From NCBI GenBank assembly GCA_024653385.1, contig JANLFZ010000119.1, positions 4,779 through 14,042 on the forward strand: 9,264 bases of DNA, read 5' to 3'. Below the pieces are notes generated by a model. The model was not told the origin of the DNA and searched no databases. It saw nothing but the letters and a program-made list of their open reading frames with translations. Of the stretch, positions 1 through 6,141 are shown one piece after another. Made by a program: the position numbers and the translations under genes. Source of the DNA: Thermoguttaceae bacterium. Lineage in GTDB: Bacteria; Planctomycetota; Planctomycetia; Pirellulales; Thermoguttaceae. Numbering within the stretch: position 1 is the stretch's first letter; every line of letters begins with the position of its first letter.

Positions 1-1640
1 TTCTGGGCGAGACCCTGCGCGGGTTGTGCCGGGCGGTTGGGGAGGGCCGATTGGAGTTCGATCCGAACGTGCCCAGCCTTCCATCTTTGGCGAGCCAATG
101 CGGTTCGCAATGGCCTGTGGATTGTAAGGTGGCGGAGGAGTGGTCGGTTCGGGAAGAAGGGGATCCTCTGAACAACGGGATCTGGCAGGACGACGTGCGA
201 CGCGTGGCCAAAGATACGGGGGTGCTTACACGGGATGGCGGGCATTTCGCAGCCGTTTTCGCGGACGAGGAGCGAGCGAAGCGGTTTCAGCGGGCCGCGG
301 CAGAGTTCATTCAGGAGCGGCTGCCGGGGGTACGTGTGGAGACTCGGCGGAAGCGTATTTCACGCAACGGGCAGGAGTGGGCTGCTTCGGAGGATGCCGA
401 CCCATCCGGTGGGGCAGTGTACGAAGCGGTGTGCGACCTTCCGCAGGCCGAAGTGTGCGAATACTCGGGCAATGAACCGGCTTCAAAAGAAGTGGAGGTG
501 GGCGGAGAGCGGATCCGGGTGAGCCAATCGGTCCGCGAGAAATACGAGGCGGGCCGGAGATTCGACCGGGGAGATACACACGATGTGCTGGGAATCCTTC
601 GTCCCCACCTCCTGAAAGGGTTAGGCTCTGCGGAAGGTGGCGAGCAGGCGTTTCCCGCGGAGTTTGCTGAACTCTCGGTACAGGGATACCTCGCTGTAGT
701 CCACGTCGATGGCAACAGTGTGGGAACACGGTTCGATGCGTACCGGCATGGGTTCCCCAGAGACTTCTTCGAGAGGTGGAGGAAGGGTGAGGAGTTTTTC
801 CATAGGCTCCGCGTAGGGATGCGGAGGGCCGCCTCGCAAGCCATCCAGCGGGTGTTCGGAGGTTTCCGTACGAGGAATAACGGGCAAAAGCTCCCATTGC
901 GTCTGTTGATGCTGGGTGGAGATGACCTCCTGCTGGTATGCGGGGCGCCTTGGGCGCTGGCGTTTGTAGTGGAACTCGCCCGGGAGTTGCAAACGACCAC
1001 GGGCAACCTTCCGGATGCAGAGGGGCCGTTGACAGTGGGGGCCGGCGTAGCCGTGGTGCACGACAGTTTTCCGTTCCACCGCGCCCACGAACTGGCCGAA
1101 CAATTGGCCCAGAGTGCGAAGCGATTGAAGTCGGCGCTCCCTCGGCAGGTGGCGAATGTGGTGGACTGGCTGCTGGTCTCGGAATCGTGGCATGGGGATG
1201 TGGCGGAGACGCGGCAGCGCGACTTGGTGCTGGGAGATCTCGTGTTGAGCGCAAGACCGTACGCGGTCCTCAAGGAGGCAGCCGGCGAAAAGAGCCTCGA
1301 GCAGATGTTGGAAGACGCCAAGGGTCTGGCCAAGGCGACGGCGCGGGATCGCTTTGCACGGGGTCAGTTGTATGCCTTGGCCGCGGCCCTGGCCGAGGGA
1401 AAGCATTCGGCGGAGTTCGCGGCAGGTGCCCTGGAGGAAAAGACACGGGAGTCGCTCCGGGCTAAGGGGTATCTTACCGAGGAAGATAGCCCTTGGACCG
1501 AGAAGATGAACGGCTGGCGGCTCACGCGGATTCTCGACTTACTAGAGCTTTACGAATTGGAGATGCTGGCCTACGAGAGGAGATCCTCAGGCGAAGCGGT
1601 GCAACGCGGCGGCGAGCAGGCGGTAGGAGAAAGAGCATGA
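1..1640 (+). CDS. cas10: Cas10, type III-D-like large subunit (5' end outside window)
   Basis: Large subunit of a type III CRISPR effector, expected to make cyclic oligoadenylate from ATP when target RNA is bound. The frame is open to the left edge (first full codon at base 3, no stop). The first start-like codon is a TTG at 24, which is probably internal, so the true start and any N-terminal HD nuclease domain lie outside. Numbering from that TTG: residues about 55-105 look like the end of the catalytically inert first palm domain (DGGHF at 71-75). C137 and C145 with an SG...PA motif are what remains of the usual zinc ribbon, which normally has paired CxxC motifs. The active palm has VHVDGNSVG (D229) and GGDD at 298-301 (bases 915-926), the expected metal-binding triad. 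TVGAGVAVVH (337-346) and SAKRLK are typical palm elements, followed by a helical C-terminal domain. The stop overlaps the next start as ATGA. Cas10 identity is secure; subtype rests on the neighbours. Confidence 0.93.
   Translation, partial: LGETLRGLCRAVGEGRLEFDPNVPSLPSLASQCGSQWPVDCKVAEEWSVREEGDPLNNGIWQDDVRRVAKDTGVLTRDGGHFAAVFADEERAKRFQRAAAEFIQERLPGVRVETRRKRISRNGQEWAASEDADPSGGAVYEAVCDLPQAEVCEYSGNEPASKEVEVGGERIRVSQSVREKYEAGRRFDRGDTHDVLGILRPHLLKGLGSAEGGEQAFPAEFAELSVQGYLAVVHVDGNSVGTRFDAYRHGFPRDFFERWRKGEEFFHRLRVGMRRAASQAIQRVFGGFRTRNNGQKLPLRLLMLGGDDLLLVCGAPWALAFVVELARELQTTTGNLPDAEGPLTVGAGVAVVHDSFPFHRAHELAEQLAQSAKRLKSALPRQVANVVDWLLVSESWHGDVAETRQRDLVLGDLVLSARPYAVLKEAAGEKSLEQMLEDAKGLAKATARDRFARGQLYALAAALAEGKHSAEFAAGALEEKTRESLRAKGYLTEEDSPWTEKMNGWRLTRILDLLELYELEMLAYERRSSGEAVQRGGEQAVGERA
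915..926 (+). other. GGDD cyclase motif codons of Cas10
   Basis: Codons ggt gga gat gac encode Gly-Gly-Asp-Asp between hydrophobic strands (LLML before, LLLV after), the metal-binding hairpin of the Cas10 palm polymerase. With D229 (bases 708-710) the triad needed for cOA synthesis in Csm1/Cmr2 relatives is complete, so the cyclase is predicted active. Confidence 0.9.
1625..1630 (+). promoter_or_regulatory. Ribosome binding site setting the start of the Cas7-Cas5-Cas11 fusion
   Basis: AGGAGA lies six bases before the ATG at 1637, which overlaps the cas10 stop as ATGA. It favours 1637 over the longer in-frame start at 1493, which would overlap cas10 by 148 bases and add 48 residues of no family resemblance. 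Confidence 0.75.
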
Positions 1641-3934
1641 CTGAGTGGCGTGTTACGTTCACCTGTGAACTCGTGGAAGATCTGCACGCCGGGAGCGGCC
1701 TGGGCTTCCGGGGAATGATCGATGATCGGCACGCGCGGGACAGCCATGGCCGGCCTGTGTTGGCGGACAATGCCTTGGCTGGTCTGTTGCGGGACGCCGC
1801 GGAAGAGCTGAGCGCGCTGGGGCATCCCCTGGCGACACGGGAGCGCATCGGCAGGCTGTTCGGGGCCGAGGGGGCCCATGCCCGGGCACGATTAGTCGTG
1901 CGCGGCTTGCGATTCGAGCGAAAAGCCGGGGAAGATCCGCTTCGGCCGGTCTTCTTGGCCGTGACGAGTACAGCCCGGGAGGTGTACTCGCGACGTCCTC
2001 TGGAGCACACCCTCCGAACCGTGGAGATGGCTGCGGCGGGGTTGGAAGCCAGAGGCGAAACGCGGTTTTTCGGCGACGAAGATGACCGGGAGCTTTTGCT
2101 TCTCTGCCTGAGGCGTGTGAGTTCCGTGGGCGCCGGCAAGACGCGCGGGGCGGGCCGTCTTCGCCTTCGGGATATCCGGTGTAAGGAAGCACCGTCGCTG
2201 GCTGCACCGTCGGCGCCCCCTGGTGGCCCATGCCGCCTGCGCGTGCTCTTGCGGAATCTGGAGCCGCTGTGCGTTGCGAAGACCGGTTTTCCCGGCAACA
2301 TCATCGAGACGGACACGTATCTTCCCGGGTCTGCCCTTCGAGGGGCGATCCTGCGGGCACTGAGCGATCGGGGCGTCTCCGCCGAAGACGTGGGTCGGTT
2401 GGCCGCTGCCGACATTCGGTTTGGGAACGGGTATTTTGTGCCCGAGGATGCGATCCCTCGGGATCCCCAGGGACGACTTCGGGGTATGGAAAACCTGGTT
2501 GCGATGCCGCTGCCGCTAACCGCTGAGGAAGCGAAGGCCACCGAAAGGAAGACGGACCCAGCGGCCGGCCCATGGTGGGCGCAGGGCAAGCAGAGCGATG
2601 GTCCTTGGCTTGCGGATAGAGAGCACGAGTGGGATGGGCTCTTGCCGGAAGCCCGTGCCACGCATGGAAAACCGGCGGAAACGTCCGCGGCAAGATTCAA
2701 GCGAGTCAAGGGCGAGCACTACTTGGTAGGACCCCAGGAAGGCCCCTTCGATCGCGCATGGCCTGAGGTGGTCACGTTGATGCGGAACCGCATTCCCGCA
2801 GGCCGGGTGGGGAGGTCGTTCGACTCTCGGCGTCCGACGGCCGACGCAGACGAGCTTCAGGGGCCCGGGGAGCTGTACTCGATGGATGCCCTGGCCGAAG
2901 AGCAGCTTTTCCTGGCGGAAATCTGCTTCGATAGTGCCGAAGCGGCGAAAGCCTTCTGGAAAGCCGGCCTTGCGCTTTTCGGGGGTGATGACGAACATGT
3001 GGAGCAGCGTGCATGGCTTCGGGTGGGACGCGGGGGATGCCCGGTTCGCGTAGAAGCAAGCGCATGGATCGATAACCCGGCGCTCAGAGCTTGTCCGGAG
3101 GGGATTGCGGAGTTCACGCTCACGCTCACCAGCGACCTGATTGCCCGGGCGGCGGATTTGACGTTCTATACGACGCTCGATACGGAGGCGCTCGCGGAGT
3201 TGACGGGGCTATCGCCCGACTCGCTCCGGAACGTGAAGATCGATGCCCAGGCGTCCCGGAGCGAGGCCCGGCTGGTCTACGGTTTCAACACTGCGGCCGC
3301 CTCGCGGCGTGCAGCCGCCTTGGCGATTCGACGTGGGTCGGCCTTCTTGGTCACCGGGCCCGAGAAAGAAGTCTCGCGGTTATTCGACCATTTGGCGTCC
3401 TTGGAGGCGCTGGGCAGGGGGCTAGGCGAGCGTCAGGAGGAGGGTTTTGGCCGTTTTGCTCTGAACCATTCCGCGCACCGGCGGCCCGCCGTGCCGCCCG
3501 AGAGAGCTACGAGGCGGAGCGTCGACTCGCCTTTACTCGCCGAACCCATCACGGCAGATCCCCACCGACCAGTGCGAGAGGATGCCATTGCTGCTGCCGT
3601 TAAAGCAGTCGAAGAGCTGAAACTCTTGGGACTTTGCCATCAGAAGAACTTTCCTTCCCGAAGCCAATGGCAGTGGTTGCGGCATCGGGCCGAGGTGGCT
3701 CAGAAGGCAGAGGATCTGGATGCGCTGTTCAAGAAGCTGGAGATGCACTCGAAGAAGCTCGGCGGAAGAATGTGGGCTTGTCCGTGCCCGGGAGGTGATC
3801 CCCTATGGCGGGCTATGCAGATTGCCTACTCCAAGGCGGGCGACTTCGATCGCCAGCGGGTTTTCCTCGTCTATTTTTGCCGTTGGGTCGTGAGGCAGTT
3901 GGATCGGAATCGCCGTGAGAACAAAGGGGGGTAA
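1637..3934 (+). CDS. csx10: Cas7-Cas5(Csx10)-Cas11-like fusion subunit, type III-D
   Basis: A 765-residue protein that appears to join three effector subunits. Residues 1-180 are a Csm3-like Cas7: LHAGSGLGF, then RGMIDD with D29 where Csm3 has its RNA-cleaving Asp, and GKTRGAGRL at 167-175 as the glycine-rich loop. A Pro/Ala-rich linker (about 181-198) leads to residues 199 to about 610, which match the Csx10 pattern of Cas5-like III-D RAMPs: GNIIETDTYLPGSALRG (LPGSALRG at 229-236), an ELYSMDAL segment, LRVGRGG, a late GFNTAA and GS.FLV, and the EEGFGRF glycine loop near 603. Residues about 646-765 are mostly helical and charged with CPCPGG near 715-720, and are read here as a fused Cas11-like small subunit. 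That last call rests on position, helical look and the known III-Dv Cas7-Cas5-Cas11 protein, not on a motif. Predicted role: caps the 5' handle end of the crRNA, supplies one target-cleavage site and part of the minor filament. Start chosen by the ATGA overlap and ribosome site. Confidence 0.88.
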   Translation: MTEWRVTFTCELVEDLHAGSGLGFRGMIDDRHARDSHGRPVLADNALAGLLRDAAEELSALGHPLATRERIGRLFGAEGAHARARLVVRGLRFERKAGEDPLRPVFLAVTSTAREVYSRRPLEHTLRTVEMAAAGLEARGETRFFGDEDDRELLLLCLRRVSSVGAGKTRGAGRLRLRDIRCKEAPSLAAPSAPPGGPCRLRVLLRNLEPLCVAKTGFPGNIIETDTYLPGSALRGAILRALSDRGVSAEDVGRLAAADIRFGNGYFVPEDAIPRDPQGRLRGMENLVAMPLPLTAEEAKATERKTDPAAGPWWAQGKQSDGPWLADREHEWDGLLPEARATHGKPAETSAARFKRVKGEHYLVGPQEGPFDRAWPEVVTLMRNRIPAGRVGRSFDSRRPTADADELQGPGELYSMDALAEEQLFLAEICFDSAEAAKAFWKAGLALFGGDDEHVEQRAWLRVGRGGCPVRVEASAWIDNPALRACPEGIAEFTLTLTSDLIARAADLTFYTTLDTEALAELTGLSPDSLRNVKIDAQASRSEARLVYGFNTAAASRRAAALAIRRGSAFLVTGPEKEVSRLFDHLASLEALGRGLGERQEEGFGRFALNHSAHRRPAVPPERATRRSVDSPLLAEPITADPHRPVREDAIAAAVKAVEELKLLGLCHQKNFPSRSQWQWLRHRAEVAQKAEDLDALFKKLEMHSKKLGGRMWACPCPGGDPLWRAMQIAYSKAGDFDRQRVFLVYFCRWVVRQLDRNRRENKGG

Positions 3935-3937
3935 GGC

Positions 3938-5605
3938 ATGACGACGAGAAACGGACGATACCGGACGTTGATTCGCGGCGTGATCTTTCAGACCACCGCG
4001 CTTTCCGTCGGAGGCTCCCACGGCCTCGAGGGCAACCCCGACGCTTGCTATCGCGATGGCCTGGGCCGGCTGACAATCCCGGGAACCAGTCTGGCTGGGG
4101 CGATGATCGAGACGGCCGCTCGCCTATTTCCCGAGCTTATCGCGCCAACTTCCACTGGGAAACTACTCGGCGGGCGAGTCACGGGCAAGCAACACGGTGC
4201 GCCCCGCCGTCTGTCGCAAACGTCGGAAGACTTCCTTCAGTCGGTGTGGCGATTCTACCGTTCGCACCCCTATGATGAAGATCAGAGAACCGAATGGCGG
4301 CAGGGGGTAGGTATTCGACAGGCCACGGGGGCTACGGCGGCCGAGAAGCGGGCGCTGTACGATTTCGAGTGTGTTCCCCGCGGTACTCGATGGGGCTTCT
4401 TGCTGGAAATCGATACCCATCGGGGCGGCGCAGACTCCGAGGCCCTGGCGGTTCTGGCTCTTAACGAGTGGATGCATGGCCGGGGATGGCTGGGTCGGGG
4501 GGCGGCCCGGGGTACGGGTTGGTTCAAGTTGACCGACGTGGAAATGGTTCGTCTCCCCGCTACGCAAGAGGCGTTGGAGGTGTGGCCCGACAACACGCGG
4601 CCTCTTCCAGAGGCGATCGAAAGGGCGCGGGCTGCCGGAACGGTCCTCACGGGCCTGGAGACGGCGCACGAGGAATCGTGGGAAGTCGCCAGAGCGCGGA
4701 ATTGGCGTCGCGGGGAGTGGCACTATTTGACTCTCCCTGTTTCCGTTGCAGCCGGTGAGGATCCGGGGGGCTACGGCTGGAATCCCCTTCATGTGGGCGG
4801 GCACCCTGCCGGTGAGCTTGAGATCACCGAGGAGGGCCAATTGGTCCCACTTTCTGTGAACAAGAGTGGCCTGTGGCGGGGCGATCAATACCAGCAGCCC
4901 GATGCGCCTTTTGTGTCTACCAAGCCGGCCGGCCAGGTGGAGTTTCAGCCGTTTCTGCCGGGCAGCAGCATCCGGGGGGCGCTGCGGCACGCGACGTCAC
5001 GCCTGATGCGGGCACGAAAGTGCGAGGTGGCCGACCCTAACTTCTCGGGGGACGCCGAAGCCCAGCGCCTGCGGGACCACTTGAAGGGTAAACAGGAGTC
5101 CGGCGAGCCTCTTTCCGACCACGTGACTCGCGCCTTGGCCGATCCGGTGACGCAAGTCTTCGGGCTCGAAGAGCTTTGCGCCCGGGGTCTGGTCAGCGAT
5201 GCGGCTCTGGCGTCCAAGGATTATGCGTTCACGCTCGCCCGGGCCGAGCATCACGCCGAAGACGAATTCACGGCCGGGGTGTATGGATCGGGCAAGTTCG
5301 ACAGCGATCTGCTGCTCCAGGGTCCCATGCAGTTTCGGATCGTGGCGGAAGCCCCAACGCTCGAAGAACTCCGCTCGATGGCCGAGACGCTGGCCCCGGC
5401 GTTGGAGTTGGCCCGGCTGGGGCATCTGCCGATCGGTGGAGGCAAGTGGCGGGGCGCAGGGTGGGTGCCGTGGCAGATCGGCCCGATGGAGTTGGCCCGA
5501 ATAGGAGATCGCGCAGGCCGCGCGGAAGACCCAGCCCAAGCCGTGTTGGATCGTTCCTTGGTCGATCGACTGCGAGCACTTCTTTCCGGGGAGAGCGGAG
5601 GGTAG
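3938..5605 (+). CDS. Double Cas7 (Cas7-2x) backbone RAMP subunit
   Basis: A 555-residue protein with two Cas7/Csm3-like RAMP domains in tandem. Domain 1 (about 1-200): LSVGGSHG, NPDACYRD with D35 at or one place from the Csm3 catalytic Asp position, IPGTSLAG (47-54), and GRGAARGTGWF (186-196) as the glycine-rich loop. A helical linker (about 200-265) follows. Domain 2 (about 266-530): QQPDAPF with D322 as the matching acidic residue, LPGSSIRG (340-347), and LPIGGGKWRGAGWV from 497. The residues 350-450 between core elements are longer than in plain Csm3. Expected job: two adjacent backbone units on the crRNA, each potentially able to cut target RNA. It starts three bases after the upstream stop, with a G-rich ribosome site (AAAGGGG around 3923-3930). 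Length and layout match the Cas7-2x of III-Dv complexes. RAMP identity is firm; nuclease activity of each domain is inferred from single residues. Confidence 0.88.
   Translation: MTTRNGRYRTLIRGVIFQTTALSVGGSHGLEGNPDACYRDGLGRLTIPGTSLAGAMIETAARLFPELIAPTSTGKLLGGRVTGKQHGAPRRLSQTSEDFLQSVWRFYRSHPYDEDQRTEWRQGVGIRQATGATAAEKRALYDFECVPRGTRWGFLLEIDTHRGGADSEALAVLALNEWMHGRGWLGRGAARGTGWFKLTDVEMVRLPATQEALEVWPDNTRPLPEAIERARAAGTVLTGLETAHEESWEVARARNWRRGEWHYLTLPVSVAAGEDPGGYGWNPLHVGGHPAGELEITEEGQLVPLSVNKSGLWRGDQYQQPDAPFVSTKPAGQVEFQPFLPGSSIRGALRHATSRLMRARKCEVADPNFSGDAEAQRLRDHLKGKQESGEPLSDHVTRALADPVTQVFGLEELCARGLVSDAALASKDYAFTLARAEHHAEDEFTAGVYGSGKFDSDLLLQGPMQFRIVAEAPTLEELRSMAETLAPALELARLGHLPIGGGKWRGAGWVPWQIGPMELARIGDRAGRAEDPAQAVLDRSLVDRLRALLSGESGG
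5597..5602 (+). promoter_or_regulatory. Ribosome binding site of csx19
   Basis: GGAGGG sits five bases before the ATG at 5608 and abuts the stop codon of the double Cas7 gene (TAG at 5603-5605). It is the strongest Shine-Dalgarno match in the window and excludes the much longer in-frame reading that begins inside the upstream gene. Confidence 0.75.
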
Positions 5606-5607
5606 AG

Positions 5608-6141
5608 ATGAACCAGCGGAACAACCAAGTGCGTTGTACCCTTGTCACAGGGCAGATGGCAGCCAAGGTTCTCGATCTGCTCCGCGGGCGGCTGGCCGAC
5701 AAGGAGAAGTTGCCGCTGGCGGTCTGGTGCGAGCCGGTCCCCGGCCGGGCACCCGTCGAAGGATTCGTTGGGCTGAGCACGGGAGAAAACACCGCCGCCA
5801 TGCTCGCATCTTCTAGTCCGTCACTGGGTGAAGCTCGGCTTTTTTTTGGCCAAGGCATGTTGCACCTTCTGGCAAACGGCGCGGAGGTTCGCTGGGCCGC
5901 TTGGTGGGAAGGTGAAGCGATTCCGAAATGGTGTCCGACAAACGGCACGCAGCCACAAACCGCCGACATGGTTCGCCGCCAGCGCCCTGTGTTTCTGGCG
6001 GGCGATACCGTCGGGCGGCCCCGCAAGGCACATCGCGGATTGCGGGGAGCCAGCGGCCTGGGCGAGGCTGTAACCCTGGTCGAGTATTTCCAAGGCACAA
6101 ATCTGCGGTGGTGGAGGCTAGAACCTCATGATGTCCAATAG
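5608..6141 (+). CDS. csx19: Csx19-like small accessory subunit of type III-D
   Basis: A 177-residue protein that I assign to Csx19 (TIGR03984-type) mainly from position between two III-D RAMP genes, supported by its size and a weak pattern: LGEARLFFGQGMLHLL, then EVRWAAWW, and a late LRWWRLE, an aromatic-rich beta-strand style typical of Csx19. In the characterised III-Dv complex Csx19 is an integral small subunit; no catalytic motif is visible here and none is expected. It has no signal peptide, membrane segment or zinc cluster. The frame also reads open upstream into the double Cas7 gene, but the GGAGGG site and the two-base gap after the preceding stop fix the start at 5608. Its 3' end overlaps the next gene by 14 bases, implying translational coupling. 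It is the least conserved-looking gene of the operon. Confidence 0.68.
   Translation: MNQRNNQVRCTLVTGQMAAKVLDLLRGRLADKEKLPLAVWCEPVPGRAPVEGFVGLSTGENTAAMLASSSPSLGEARLFFGQGMLHLLANGAEVRWAAWWEGEAIPKWCPTNGTQPQTADMVRRQRPVFLAGDTVGRPRKAHRGLRGASGLGEAVTLVEYFQGTNLRWWRLEPHDVQ
6113..6117 (+). promoter_or_regulatory. Ribosome binding site inside the csx19 3' end
   Basis: GGAGG lies ten bases before the ATG at 6128 and thirteen before the tandem ATG at 6131, so the first of the two adjacent ATG codons is the better start for the large Cas7 gene. Confidence 0.55.

Noticed and set aside
1493..1636. 48-residue N-terminal extension of the Cas7-Cas5-Cas11 fusion from an upstream ATG
   Set aside because: It lies wholly inside cas10, has no RAMP resemblance, and a good ribosome site precedes the ATG at 1637 that overlaps the cas10 stop.
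1522..2709. Long minus-strand open frame (395 codons) opposite the fusion gene
   Set aside because: Low-complexity Ser/Arg/Pro composition typical of antisense shadows in GC-rich DNA, with no recognisable domain; similar minus-strand frames opposite cas10 (307-1333), the double Cas7 and csx19 were dropped for the same reason.
5176..5607. Longer in-frame reading of csx19 starting inside the double Cas7 gene
   Set aside because: Arg/Gly-rich shadow of the Cas7 frame; the GGAGGG site and the stop-start spacing support 5608.
6122..6130. Nine bases AACCTCATG shared by the starts of the large Cas7 gene and the CARF gene (8750-8758)
   Set aside because: Six matching bases beyond the start codon in one pair among several genes can be chance, and no known translation signal matches it.
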